DNA from: Tetracentron sinense
Lineage: Eukaryota > Streptophyta > Magnoliopsida > Trochodendrales > Trochodendraceae
Direction of reading: 5' to 3'
Assembly: GCA_015143295.1 (NCBI GenBank)
Contig: CM026566.1
Location: forward strand, 5,195,072 to 5,259,071
DNA: 64,000 nt
Shown here: piece by piece, positions 9,125 to 21,560 of the stretch
How positions within the stretch are numbered: the stretch's first letter is position 1
Layout: each line of letters opens with the position of its first letter
The notes under the pieces: model-generated
The model's input: the letters and a program-made list of their open reading frames with translations, nothing else
Database searches by the model: none
What the model was told of the DNA's origin: nothing
Made by a program: the position numbers and the translations under genes

Positions 9125-10759
9125 TGATAAGTGCTTAATTTTGCTTAATTATCCTCATTTAAATAAGCATTATCATATTTCTTTGGTTTATATCTTCATT
9201 TTTACACGTAAAGTGGTGTATTCTCTTCTCACCATTGCGTTGTCCTCTTTCTCTTAATTTTCATGATACATTTGCATGTATTCATACATGTCTAGGAAGG
9301 CCGTATGTAAAATATTTTTAAGAGAGACTTATTACGTGTATTTATTTTTTTGTAGGAATCCTAACCCAGACTACTTTCGAGATTCAAGAAGTCCAAAGTT
9401 TCAAATAGCCCATGTTCAACTCAAAGATCTAAAGGAGTTAGAGCCCAAGAGCAAAGCCCAAGACCAAGTATAGAAAGATTCTACAACATGGCTGGAGAAT
9501 CTTAGGAAGATATGGATTAATATGATTTTGGCATAAAAATGGTGGAACTCTCTTGAATTAGAAAGAAGAAGTGTGCTATATTGATGTTTCTATTTCAAAA
9601 AAAAGGAGAAAGCCTATTTTGGTCACAAGAACTCTTTATTTTGGGTGGATTTTGGAATTCAAGCAAGGAGCTTAATGCAGGCCAACTAAATCTACAAGAA
9701 ATGCAAGAAATTTCGTGGATGGCTAGAGGAGTGCTATTATTTAGCAACCAATCCCAAACAAAGAATGAGGATTTCTCGGATTCCCGCCTAATCTGGACAA
9801 TACTTACTAATGTAGACATAACTTTTGACTCAAAATTCGGATTAAGGCAAGGTTTGATGTTTTGGAAAGAAGACTTAAAGGAGAACAAAATTGTAGCTCA
9901 CAAAGATCTCCTAATTCGGACGTTTAAGGGGTCAAATAATGTCATCAAGAGGAGGGAAGTGCAATTTTGGTTGGAATTTTGGAATTAGAAGTTTCTCTTT
10001 TGTTTTTTTTTCCCTTCTCTTCTTCCCTTTAGTTTATATAAACCTAAAGTGAGAGACTTTTGGGGCTCTATGATCTTTTCTCATTCTCTTTTCTCTCTTC
10101 TTCTTTTAGCTTTTTTTTTTAGTTATTTTATTGTAGTGTTAGGAACACCATGAAGGAGGATGACAACTCCAATCATGGTGGGCTAAACAGCTTTCTAAGG
10201 TTAGGGATTTGAAGCCTTTTTCCGATTTATGTGGATGATGTGGATGGTTTGATCATTAATTTTAATTGATTAGTTCTTATTTTGGTTAATTGTTCTTCTC
10301 TATATGCTCTTTGATTTCATATGATCTATTGATATATGAAATGCTTGGATCCTCTGTGAGTTAGATACAGAGTACTTTTCAAATTTCTCTAATTATTCAA
10401 TTGAATTTAATGGTCAGTGGTTTTATCGTATAATTTTCCATCTAGATTAAATCTTTATTTAATTCTAGATGTGTTTTCATCCAAATCTAAGCATAAGGAG
10501 GGATAGGTGGATTTTCCTGAAGCCTTAGATATTTTTTTCATTGCTTTACAGTTATTAGTGATTTTTGCTCCATTCTCATTGAGTGGAAAACCAGTTTTAA
10601 ATCTCTCTTCTCTTTAGATTTTGTTTCCTTAATTCTTGTTGCACAATAGTCAATCCCTGTGGATTCGACCCTGTGCTCACCAGATACATCAACTGTGTCA
10701 CTTGTGCACTTGCAAGTATATTATTTTTACTCTTGATTTTATGTCCATTAATTTGTAAC
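9125..10759 (+). repeat. Athila 5' LTR
   Basis: Starts TGATAAGTGCTTAATT and ends GTAACA just before the primer binding site. The TATA box TATATAAA is at 10035-10042, followed by a T/C-rich leader. The copy at 18320-19960 is about 97% identical. No palindrome cluster of the kind seen in the Tekay-like LTRs lies upstream of its TATA box. Confidence 0.95.
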
Positions 10760-10766
10760 AAGTTTT

Positions 10767-10784
10767 TGGCGCCGTTGCCGGGGA
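10767..10784 (+). other. Primer binding site, tRNA-Asp type
   Basis: TGGCGCCGTTGCCGGGGA, complementary to the 3' end of plant tRNA-Asp. This is the usual primer of Athila elements and lies 7 bp from the 5' LTR end. Confidence 0.93.
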
Positions 10785-11397
10785 TTGCTACGTGTGACGA
10801 GAACACGGGTTACGAAATTCTCCCATTCCCCATTCCCCATTCCCTCTAATTCTAACTCCTAACTTTTACTTTCTGCACCTGACTTCTAACTTTTACTTTC
10901 TTGCTCCTAACTTCTAACTTCTAACTTTTACTTTCTTGCTTCTAACTTCTATTTTCTTGCTTTTTAACTTGATTGAAAAAGAAAAAAAAGTCTGAATTTT
11001 TATTTTTATTTTTAGTGGAAGGTTGGAATTCCGTGCACCCTCCCATGGTAGGAAGTCAATTAACTTGCTTGAAGGGAATATATAACATAGGTGGAAGGTT
11101 GGAATTCCGTGCACCCTCCCACGGTAGGTAATTAAGCGGATTGATATTGCTCGTGTAAAACAGGTACATCTATTGCTTGCCTACTTGGAAACAGACATTG
11201 CTTTGCCTAAGTTCAGGAATTTCTTCACTTCTGGTAAACTCACTCCTTCACTCTCGTTATTCTCCTACTTATCTTACATCTACTGTCAACTTACAACCTA
11301 GTGGGGAAGCTCGGCGTATACTCTGTATACGTGCCTCGTCTGTCGCCCCTTTAGATAGCTTGTTTGTATAGAAGACTTATAGGCGGTACATGCATTC
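10785..11397 (+). other. Athila leader with direct repeats
   Basis: Non-coding leader between primer site and gag. It holds three copies of a CATTCCC unit (10824-10845), repeated CTAACTTTTACTTTC units (10850-10965) and a nearly perfect direct repeat of about 38 bp (starting near 11014 and 11089). The last contains GGAATTCC and may have formed by slippage. Confidence 0.75.
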
Positions 11398-13060
11398 TTG
11401 TTTGAATCCCTGACTTTCCCTTTGAGTTCTCTTATTTGTATGATCACGTGGAATCGAGATCACACAAACCGCTTGAGGAGAACAGACATTAAGATTGAAG
11501 ACTTGTCTAATAACTTGTTTAAAGATTCTGATCATTCTTATTCATCAGACACTATGACTGACAATGAAAGTGATCAAGGGGATAATGGAGTTCATAATAA
11601 CCCACCAATGCTGACCTTGCGTGAATATTTGCAACCAACAAGGACGAGTTCTCCGTCTTGTATGATTTTTCCCACTAATGCAAATACTTTTGACTGAAAA
11701 CCGGGAGTGATTCAATTACTTCCTAAGTTCCATGGCTTAGACTTAGAAAGTCCTTACCTACACTTGAACGAATTTGATGAGGTTTGTGCAACCTTGCACA
11801 ATCAAAATGTTAGTGATGATGTGGTTAGGTTAAAATTGTTTCATTTCTCTTTAAAAGAGAAGGCCAAAAATTGGCTAAATTCTCTAAAGCCAAGATCCAT
11901 TGGCACATGGAAAGAATTGACCAGGGAGTTTCTAAAAATATTCTTCCCTACCCATAAGACTAATACTCTTAGGAGGAACATCATGAATTTCTCCCAAAAG
12001 GAGAATGAAACTTTTTTCCAATGTTAGGAACGTTTTAAAGAATTATTGTTGACTTGCCCCCATCATGGTTACAAGACATGGCGCACCGTTAGTTTCTTCT
12101 ATGAAGGTTTAACCTCTCAAATGCGTCAGTTTGTAGAGATGATGTGCAATGGTGAGTTTTTAAATAAAGATCCCGAAGAGGCTTGGGATTATTTTGACCA
12201 ATTAGCTAAAAATGCTCAATCTTGGGATAACACTGATAGATCTGATAGGTCAGATAAGACCAAGCCCAATGTCATGACTAAGGGAGGTATGTACCTCCTG
12301 AAAGAAGAGAATAATGATGTGAATGCCAAAATAGCCAGTTTGACCAGAAAAGTAGAAGCCATGGAACTTATGAAAGTAAACTCAATTAAGGCCACTGAAA
12401 AAGTGGAAGATGTTTGTGGCATATGCGAGACTAATGTACATCGAACTCAGGATTGTCCAACAATCCCAGCTTTTCAAGAGGTGTTACATGATCAAGCAAA
12501 TGTCATGAACACCTATAAAAGGTCTTTTTCTTCTCCCTACTTGGAAACTTACAATCCTGGTTGGAGAAACCATCCCAACTTTAGTTAGAAAAATGGTCCT
12601 ACTGCAAACAACCCTCCTCAGGGGCCTTCCACTCATACTCATAATGTGCCTCCACATAAGAAGACTCTTGAGGAGACGTTGCAACAATTCATGTAAGGTC
12701 AAATAAATAAATATTAATAATCAGACAATGCAAAATATCAATGATCTGAAGAATTCTGTCAAAGAGTTGACCTCTTCGTTGAGTATTCAAGAAAATGGCA
12801 AATTTCCTGCTCAACCTCAACCAAATCCTAAAGGTCAATTTGAGGTAAGTAATTCAAATTCTTCAGATTCCCAAGAGGAACATATCAAGTCTATCACCAC
12901 TCTACGAAATGGAAAAATAATTGATAAAGATATTCACAAGAAGGTTCACAAACTTGAGGAATCTTTAAAATCAAAGAGTGATGATGAACTTGTTAAGTCC
13001 AAATCTGATATGGTTTTGCAATGTCCGATACCTGCTCCTTTTCCCCAAAGGTTATAACTT
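11398..13060 (+). pseudogene. Athila gag region (fossil)
   Basis: Gag precursor with the Retrotrans_gag core near 11850-12200: KLFHFSLKEKAKNWLNSL, GTWKELTREFLKIFFP and the later YEGLTSQMRQFVE. A knuckle-like CGICETNVHRTQDCP lies near 12415-12460, and a Q/P/N-rich tail follows. Layout and motifs match Athila gag. The region is decayed. Confidence 0.88.
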
Positions 13061-13259
13061 CCTCAAAAGTTAGTCCATAATGCTGATATATTAGAAATCT
13101 TCAAACAGGTAAAGATCAACATCCCCTTGTTAGACACTATCAAACAAATTCCATCATATGCCAAATTCTTAAAAGATTAATGTACAGTCAAGCGTAGGCT
13201 TAATGTACAAAAGAAAGCTTTCTTAACAGAACAACTGAGTGAAATCATTCAACATAATA

Positions 13260-13700
13260 CCCCACCCAAATACAAAGATCTAGGATACCCAACAATTTAT
13301 TGTATTATTGGGAACTTCAGGATAGAGCAAGCTTTGCTTGACCTTGGGGCTAGTGTTAACCTCTTACCCTACTCGGTGTATGAGCAGTTGGGTCTTGGTG
13401 AGCTAAAGCCCACTAAGGTAACACTCCAACTTGCTGACCGTTCAGTAAAAATACCGAGAGGGGTAGTTGAGGATGTATTAGTCCAAGTAGACAAATTTTA
13501 CTTTCCTATTGATTTTATTGTCTTGGACACACAACCTGTGTTGAATGCATGCACTCAAATTCCTGTTATTTTAGGCCGCCCATTCCTTGCAACCTCCAAT
13601 GCTTTGATCAATTGCAGGAATGGTGTCATGAAACTCTCGTTTGGCAACATGACTTTGGAATTAAATATTTTTAATATCTGTAAACAACCTGGGGATGATG
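13260..13700 (+). pseudogene. Athila aspartic protease region (fossil)
   Basis: Retropepsin that would cut the gag-pol polyprotein. It shows LLDLGASVNLLPYSVYEQLG around the active-site aspartate, in the DLGAS form used by Athila, then LADRSVKIPRGVVEDVLV, FIVLD and the flap-side VILGRPFLATSNALIN. It lies between gag and RT as expected. Confidence 0.9.
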
Positions 13701-14079
13701 ATGATGTGTATGGAGTAAACTTGATTGAAACTCTTGTGAAAGACCAATTTCTTCAATCTTCTTTTTCTGATCCTCTAGAAGCTTGTTTGACACATTTTAA
13801 TGAGGTCATTTTAATTAATTCTGTAAACTCTTTGTTGGAATTTGTTCCGGTGTTGGATACTAACAAGTGGAAATCACGTTTTGAGGAATTGCCACCTCGC
13901 GATACCCTACCCCTCCCGTCAAGTATCCAAACACCAAAGCTTGAGTTGAAACCTTTGCCAGCTGATCTCAAATATGCATTTTTGGGACAAGCAGAGACAT
14001 TCCCAGTGGTCATCTCCTCACAATTGAATGAGACTCAGGAAGAAAAATTAATTGATGTTCTTAGAGAACACAAAGGTGC

Positions 14080-14835
14080 AATAGGGTGGACCATAGCTGA
14101 TATTAAGGGAATCAGCCCCTTAATTTGTACCCATAGGATATATTTGGAGGATAATGCTAAACCCTCTAGAGAGATGCAGTGCAGGCTGAATCCTAATATA
14201 AAAGATGTGGTTAGAGCAGAGGTCCTAAAACTTTTGGATGTAGGGATCATATACCCTATTTCTGATAGTTAGTGGGTAAGTCCTACCCAAGTGGTACCTA
14301 AGAAATCCGGTATAACTATAGTCAAGAATGCTAATGATGAATTAATCCCAACTAGAGTCACAACTGGTTGGCGAGTGTGCATTGACTATAGGAAGTTGAA
14401 CTCAGTGACTAGGAAAGACCATTTCCCGTTGCTCTTCATGAACCAAATTTTAGAAAGAGTAGCTGGTCATAAATTTTATTGTTTTCTAGATGGGTACTCC
14501 GGTTATAATCAGATAGAAATTGCACCTGAGGATCAAGAAAAGATCACTTTTACATGTCCATTCGACACTTTTGCTTATCGAAGGATGCCATTTGGGTTGT
14601 GTAATGCTTCTGCCACATTCCAAAGATGCATGTTGAGTATATTTAGCGATATGATAGAGCGTTTTCTTGAAGTGTTTATGGATGATTTTTCTGTGTTTGG
14701 TGATTATTTTGATGATTGTCTGTTTCATTTAAAGAATGTTTTGGTTAGATGTGAGGAGAAAAACCTCATTCTGAATTGGGAGAAGTGTCATTTTATGGTC
14801 TCTAAAGGGATCGTGCTTGGCCACATTGTCTCCTC
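14080..14835 (+). pseudogene. Athila reverse transcriptase region (fossil)
   Basis: RT palm and fingers: VPKKSGITIV, WRVCIDYRKLNSVTRKDHFP, FLDGYSGYNQIEI, RRMPFGLCNASATFQRCM and the catalytic FMDDFSVFG near 14675-14705. The second position of the YXDD box is M, common in Ty3-type plant elements. Upstream, GAIGWTIADIKGISP is the usual Athila entry into RT. Confidence 0.93.
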
Positions 14836-14849
14836 CTAAGGAATCGAAG

Positions 14850-15500
14850 TGGATAAAGCCAAAATTGATTTGATAGCCAATTTGCCCACCCCAAAGACCA
14901 TTAAGGACATTAGATCTTTTCTAGGTCATGCAGGATTTTACAGAAGGTTTATTAAAGACTTTAATGCAATATCTAGACCATTGTGTAACCTTCTATCAAA
15001 GGAAAACTCCTTCGAGTGGACTAAAGCATGCCAGGAAGCTTTTGCAAAGCTGAAAGGCATGTTGACTTCTGCTCCTATAATGCAACCACCTGATTGGAGT
15101 TTACCATTTGAAATCAAGTGTGATGCTAGTGATTATGCAGTTGGGGCGGTGCTAGGGCAACGCAAGGATAAGAAGCCTTGTGTCATTTACTATGCAAGTA
15201 GGACCTTGAATAGTGCTCAGATGAACTATTCTACTACAGAAAAAGAAATCCTAGCCGTAGTCTTTACACTTGACAAGTTCCGATCTTACTTGATTGGATC
15301 TCGAATTATTATATTCACAGACCATGCAGCTTTAAAGTACCTTCTTTCTAAGAATGATGCTAAACTAAGACTCCTTAGGTGGATCCTTCTACTCCAGGAA
15401 TTTGACTTAGAAATTAAAGATAAAAAAGGAGTAGAAAATGTAGTGGCTGATCATTTATCCCGTCTTGTACTCTCTGATTCCTTGGAGACAATCCCGATCA
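14850..15500 (+). pseudogene. Athila RNase H region (fossil)
   Basis: Connection and RNase H domain: [15 protein letters not shown], then [16 protein letters not shown] with the first acidic residue, [35 protein letters not shown] and [15 protein letters not shown]. It degrades element RNA during reverse transcription. Only one RNase H is present, unlike the Tat element at 29561-51063. Confidence 0.92.
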
Positions 15501-15539
15501 AAGACACGTTTCCCGATGAACAACTTTTTGCTGCCTCCT

Positions 15540-16830
15540 AATTACCTTGGTTTGCGGATATTGCGAATTATCTTGTTACAGGTAACCTTCCTATTCATTG
15601 GAAACAACAAGATAAAAAGAAATTTTTGACCGAGGTATGTAGATTTTTCTGGGATGATCCTTATCTGTTTAAATATTGTTCTGATCAAATTATTAAGAGA
15701 TGTATGCCTGATTCTGAACACCTGAATGTCATCTCCTTTTGTCACTCTGAAGCATGTGGTGGTCATTTTTAGCCAAAAAGACTACCGCAAAAAATTCTGC
15801 AATGCGGTTTTTACTGGCCCACTATTTTTAAGGAGACTCATGAGTTTTGCAAAGCATGTGAGCCTTGCCAAAAATTAGGAGGAATCTCCCGTCAGAATAT
15901 GATGCCTCTTAACCCAATTTTGATTATTGAAGTCTTTGACTGTTGGGGCATCGATTTCATGGGACCATTCCCTCCTTCTTTTGGGTATCTTTATATCTTA
16001 GTAGCCGTTGATTATGTGTCAAAATAGATCGAGGCTGTTCCAAGCAAAACCAATGACCACAAAATGGTCTTGCGATTTTTAAAAGAAAATGTTTTATCAA
16101 GGTTTGGAACACCTCGAGCTATTATCAGTGATAGGGGTACGCACTTCTGTACTCGGCCTTGATGAAAAAATATGGGATAACCCATAAAGTTTCTACCCCT
16201 TATCACCCACAAACAAGTGGACAAGTGGAGATATCCAATCGGGAGATTAAACATATTTTACAAAAAACTGTAAATCCAGACCGTAAGGTTTGGTCATTAC
16301 GACTAACCGATGCGCTATGGGCTTACCGTACAGCTTTCAAAACCCCGATTGGAATGTCTCCATATCGAATTGTCTTTGGAAGAGCTTGTCACTTGCCTGT
16401 TGAATTGGAATACAAGGCTTACTCAGCGATAAAGACACTCAATTTTGATTTGGAGAAAGCAGACTCGCTTCGCAAACTCCAACTGGATGAGTTGGACGAA
16501 ATTCGAAATGATGCTTACGAGAGTGCCAAAATTTACAAGGAAAGAATGAAGGTTTTTCATGATAAGCATATTCTTCGAAAATCTTTTGAGCCTTCTCAAA
16601 AAGTTCTTTTGTATAATTCTCGTTTGCTTCTATTTCCTGGTAAGCTTCGATCTCGTTGGATTGGCCCTTTCATTGTGAAAACTGTTTACCCTTATGGAAC
16701 TGTCGAGATTGAGAATCCTGAAAACGGTAATGTTTTTAAAGTCAATGGTCAACAATTGAAACCGTTTTTAGAGAATTTCACCCCAGATGTTGAGTCCACA
16801 ACTCTGGAAGATCCCGTTTATCCTGATTGA
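15540..16830 (+). pseudogene. Athila integrase region (fossil)
   Basis: Integrase with a zinc-binding module near 15740-15880 (CHSEACGGHF, then CKACEPCQK), the core start GIDFMGPFPPSFG and the catalytic-Glu region [19 protein letters not shown]. The C-terminal part contains [38 protein letters not shown] and [10 protein letters not shown], ending [13 protein letters not shown]. The CHLPVELE and WAIK-like block is characteristic of Athila integrases. Confidence 0.93.
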
Positions 16831-18319
16831 TCATTTCTCTCACTTGAGGAGAACTTCTGTGTATACTATGCATTTTTGTTTTTTTTACTTGCTTTGATTG
16901 ATTAGTTCATATCCCTATGATGTTTCATACCCTCTATCTCTTTTTGATCTCTCAATGTTATATTTCATATAAATCTCTATTTGAAACATTGAGGACAATG
17001 TTCGATTTAGGTTGGGGGGTGTAGTTCTGTGCTTTATTGTTGGGATAATCTCTGTTAATAGTAGACCATCACATTCCTCCTTTATAAATTTTTTTTTTTT
17101 TTTTTAAAAATAATTTGTGTTTTTGTCCTGGCTACTGTCTATTTCTTCATTGCCTTTTATCTATTGAGCTATTGAATTTTGGATTATAAAGACACATGGT
17201 GAAAATCTTTAAGAAGCTCAATTCCAGCTGTTTAAAATGAAAAGTCTTTGTTACTAATTATCAATTAGTGAAAATTATAAATTGCTAAAATTTTGAACTT
17301 TCACTACACATCTGACTCAATATTTGGAGCTAGGTTGAATTTGGTAGTTGTTGACTTGATAATTGTCTGGAATGTAGGGAGAAACCAAGTTTGATGAACT
17401 ATGACTATCTTGTTCACTTGGTTTGCTGGTAAGAAGAAAAACAGAACTGGGTTATGATGAAGTCATGGAAAGAAACCAGTGAATTAGACCAGGTACTTTG
17501 AAAAGGGCTACCTCTTGTCAGGTCTTTGAAAAAAAAAAAAAAAAAAAAAAAGAAAGAAAAATGATATGGACATTTGAAAATGTGCTCTCAATGTTGAAAT
17601 ATCAGATTGTTTTGCTATGACCTTGTTAAAACAAGTTGGGTGAAAGCCGTCATTGTAAAAAAACGAATAAACTGGAATATCACAGATAAAGCCCATGAGG
17701 TATTAAGGTGAATATCCGCAACTTTCATGATCCTGGACAGATTAGCTTAGTTTTGAATCGGATCCTTAGGCCAACCCGACCATTCTGTGGTGATTAAAAA
17801 AAAGTTGACTCTGCTTAAAGAAACCGACACTTTGGATATTTGTCAGACTGCACATGCACTCAAAAGTTTCTAAATGGCGACTTAGTGATTTGGACTTTAT
17901 TTAGAATGCTGGAATATGTGGCTGAAATATAATGAAAACCAGTGCCCTAATAATTCTAAATTTGATGCCTTAGTTAGAATGTGCAACATGAAGAAGTTTA
18001 TTATGAGTAATTTTTGTTCTTCTTCAATTGTTTTGAAAAGATAAATCTGTTTTGAAAATGAGGATTGTCAGTCATGCTTTATAGTTATTATCCTGATTAA
18101 TTGATTAACTATATTCTGCCTCTTAAATCTAAGTTGAAATCATTGTCACAGATGGGTGATGCTACTGAGAGATGAACTGAGATTCTTTCAAAATTTCTTG
18201 GTTGTCATGCATAATGAAAGTTTTCTGATTGTCTCATAGAATTGAAATGATGATATTTTGATATTGCTTCTTTACATTTTTTTTGCTCGAGGACTAGCAA
18301 AATGCTGGTTGAGAGGTGT
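16831..18319 (+). other. Athila post-integrase non-coding region
   Basis: About 1.5 kb with no supportable gene. ATTGAGGACAATGTT followed by TTGGGGGG (16985-17018) is a conserved Athila motif downstream of pol. Poly-T and poly-A runs lie at 17090-17105 and 17529-17552. The stretch before the 3' LTR (GGTTGAGAGGTGT) serves as a weak polypurine tract. In some Athila lineages an env-like gene occupies this place. Confidence 0.8.
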
Positions 18320-19960
18320 TGATAAGTGCTTAATTATCCTCATTTAAATAAGCATTATCATATTTCTTTGGTTTATATCTTCATTTTTACACGTAAAGTG
18401 GTGTATTCTCTTCTCACCATTGCGTTGTCCTCTTTCTCTTAATTTTCATGATACATTTGCATGTATTCATACATGTCTAGGAAGGCCGCATGTAAAATAT
18501 TTTTAAGAGAGACTTATTACATGTATTTATTTTTTTGTAGGAATCCTAACTCAGACTACTTTCGGGATTCAAGAAGTCCAAAGTTTCAAATAGCCCATGT
18601 TCAACTCAAAGATTTAAAGGAGTTAGAGCCGAAGAGCAAAGCCCAAGACCAAGTATAGAAAGATTCTACAACATGGCTGGAGAATCTTAGGAAGATATGG
18701 ATTAATATGATTTTGGCATAAAAAGGGTGGAACTTTATTGAATTAGAAAGAAGAAGTGTGCTATATTGATGTTTCTATTTCAAAAAAAAGGAGAAAACCT
18801 ATTTTGGTCACAAGAACTCTTTATTTTGGGTGGATTTTGGAATTCAAACAAGGAGCTTAATGCAGCCAACTAAATCTACAAGAAATGCAAGAAATTTCGT
18901 GGATGGCTAGAGGAGTGCTATTATTTAGCAACCAATCCCAAACAAAGAATGAGGATTTCCCGGATTCCCGCCTAATCTGGACAGTACTTACTAATTTAGA
19001 CATAACTTTTGACTCAAAATTTGGATTAAGGCAAGGTTTGATGTTTTGGAAAAAAGACTTAAAGGAGAACAAAATTCTATTTCACAAAGATCTCCTAATT
19101 CGGATGTTTAAGAGGTCAAAACATGTCATCAAGAGGAAGGAAGTGCAATTTTGGTTGGAATTTTGGAATTAGAAGTTTCTCTTTTGTTTTTTTTTTTCCC
19201 TTCTTTTCTTCCCTTTAGTCTATATAAACCTAAAGTGAGAGACTTTTGGGGCTCTGTGATCTTTTCTCATTCTCTTTTCTCTCTTCTTCTTTTAGCTTTT
19301 TTTTGAGTTATTTTATTATAGTGTTTAGAACACCATTAAGGAGGATGACAACTCCAATCATGGTGGGTTAAACACCTTTCTAAGGTTAGGGATTTGAAAT
19401 CTTTTTCCGATTTATGTGGATGATGTGGATGGTTTGATCATTAATTTTAATTGAATAGTTCTTATTTTGGTTAATTGTTCTTCTCTATATGCTCTTTGAT
19501 TTCATATGATCTATTGATATATGAAATGCTTGGATCCCCTGTGAGTTAGATACAGAGTACTCTTCAAATTTCTCTAATTATTCAATTGAATTTAATGATC
19601 AGTGGTTTTATCGTATAATTTTCCATCTAGATTAAATCTTTATTTAATTCTAGATGTGTTTTCATCCAAATCTAAGCATAAGGAGGGATAGGTGGATTTT
19701 CCTGAAGCCTTAGACCTTCTTTTAATTGCTTTACAGTTATCAATGATTTTTGCTCCATTCTCATCGAGTGGAAAACCAATTTTAAATCTCTCTTCTCTTT
19801 AGATTTCGTTTCCTTAATTCTTGTTGCACAATAGTCAATCCCTGTGGATTCGACCCTGTGCTCACCAGATACATCAACTGTGTCACTTGTGCACTTGCAA
19901 GTATATTATTTTTACTCTTGATTTCATGTCCATTAATTTGGATTAAATTAAGTGGTAACA
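18320..19960 (+). repeat. Athila 3' LTR
   Basis: Second copy of the LTR at 9125-10759, with a TATA box at 19221-19228. It ends GTGGTAACA next to the target duplication CTCTC (19961-19965). About 50 differences from the 5' copy by hand count. Confidence 0.95.
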
Positions 19961-21146
19961 CTCTCTGTCTCTATTTCTTCGTCCCTCTCTCGAGCTCTCT
20001 CTCGTTCTCACTTTTCTTGAAATTATTGTGATTTAAAGTCTTCGATGCTCTTTTCTTCACTGTTTCTCTCATAAAGACAAATAATAAGCAGGTAGCTCTC
20101 CATCGTTAGTGTTGGTCATCGTTAGAAGTGATGTCATTAGGTTCAATAGAACTTAGGCTCGTTTTGCAATCGTATGCTAATAATAGTTATTTATATGTTG
20201 TTATGTATTATTATTTGCTATTATGAGTTTTGTATAGTAAAGTAAATAATGATGTGTTAGGATGAGTGGTTTCCAAGTGAGACTTATAGGTTATTCTTAA
20301 ATTTGGACTAGATACCGACAGAGCATAGGCATTAGAATTCTTAGGGTCACTTAGAGTTTGATACTATGATTGAAACAAGGCATTAGGCTTTAGAAAAAAA
20401 AAAGTCGTATTCCCAGTATAGACTAATCACTTAGTCTTTGTGTATAGCAGGTTGATTTTAACCGAAGTTAGTGTCTACTTTCGGTAGAAGAACTGAAAAA
20501 TTATTTACTTATACCATTATGTGTTGTACTGTTATGAGTTATGTGTTGTGTGCATATTTTATGTTATATGCTAAGTGAATACCTATGCTTGTTGAATGAG
20601 TTCCCTAGTTAGACTCATGAGTTACTATTGTACTCAGGCTAGAGCCTATCACATGTGTGGGTTGACAACCGATTGATATGCCATTTGTCATGGATTGTGT
20701 TATTAGGTTCAGTAGGAAATTGTCTCTTGAGTGAGACTGTGGGTTCGCTTTTGTCTTACAAGTCTAGTAGATTTAGAGTCTTTGCGAAACTAAAGACTTA
20801 GGTGGAAATATATTTGCTATTATGTGTATTCTGTGTAAATTCATCTATTTAATTATACATCTTCTATCACAAACAAATACAAGTCCCACATCATGGTATG
20901 ATGATTAGTCTATATGAGTTCATGCATACCCATGACTATCAGGGACTCCGAAAATAATAATAATAATAATAATGATAAAAAAAAAAGACATTTAGGTTCA
21001 TTAATATATTACTGGTACACAAAAGATAAGAATAATAAAATAAAATAAAATGTGGAAAATAGGAAAACAAGAGAATCTGATCAACTTTTATACAACAAGG
21101 ACAGACATGTGATTTCTTGCGGGAAAACGTGAAAGCACATGTATAA

Positions 21147-21148
<2 letters not shown>

Positions 21149-21195
<47 letters not shown>
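21149..21195. repeat. TA microsatellite
   Basis: About 23 copies of AT/TA without interruption. Similar TA runs lie at 36855-36903 and 39410-39462 in the antisense gene of the Tat element. Confidence 0.95.
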
Positions 21196-21200
<5 letters not shown>

Positions 21201-21334
21201 GGGCAAGCTCGTGGATGTTTGATGCAAGTTTCTAGATACAAATACGCGTTAATTCTGCAGCATATTTTAGACCCAATGCTCAGTCCAAAGTGATGAATAT
21301 ATTATAAATTTTAAGAATAGTTTAGGTCTCAAAG

Positions 21335-21560
21335 TACAAAAACATTGTACACATCTCATAAGCATCATGCATGGCATAAGCATCATACATCTCATTAGCA
21401 TCATGCATAGCATACACTTCATACATAACATAAGCATCATGCACATATCATAAGCATCATGCACAACATACACTTCATGCATAACATAAGCATCATGCAC
21501 ATATCATATGCATCATGCACATCTCTTAAGCATCATACATAGCATGAGCATCATACATCT
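21335..21560. repeat. Tandem array of a CATAAGCATCATGCA unit
   Basis: A dozen or so degenerate units of about 15-18 bp built on CATAAGCATCATGCA or CATACATCTCAT. A minus-strand frame rich in M, H, D, A and Y crosses it and is an artefact of the repeat. Similar CATAAGCAT words occur in the intron-like part of LTR A (4095-4300), so it may derive from a related LTR. Confidence 0.7.

Larger units (their letters stand above)
9125..19960 (+). mobile_element. Ty3/gypsy Athila element, structurally whole
   Basis: A 10.8-kb element with two LTRs of 1.64 kb, a tRNA-Asp-type primer binding site, gag, protease, RT, RNase H and integrase in order, then about 1.5 kb of non-coding sequence before the 3' LTR. 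The protease motif DLGASVNLLP, the RT and the primer choice fit the Athila clade. I count about 50 differences between the LTRs (about 3%), which at a commonly used rate of 1.3e-8 per site per year is about one million years. All parts are present but the coding region has roughly eight breaks. No env-like gene is visible. Confidence 0.95.

Noticed and set aside
8876-9127. Open frame of S and L residues across the CT microsatellite
   Set aside because: It is the translation of (CT)n and carries no protein signal.
10767-10784. tRNA-like matches at primer binding sites (also 7259, 27580, 49572 and 59759)
   Set aside because: Only 12-18 bases complementary to tRNA 3' ends, each beside an LTR; these are primer sites, not tRNA genes.
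16831-18319. Possible env-like gene of the Athila element
   Set aside because: No frame of useful length, signal peptide or membrane segment is visible here.
21267-21500. Minus-strand frame of M, H, D, A, Y and V residues
   Set aside because: It translates the CATAAGCATCATGCA tandem array; periodicity explains the openness.
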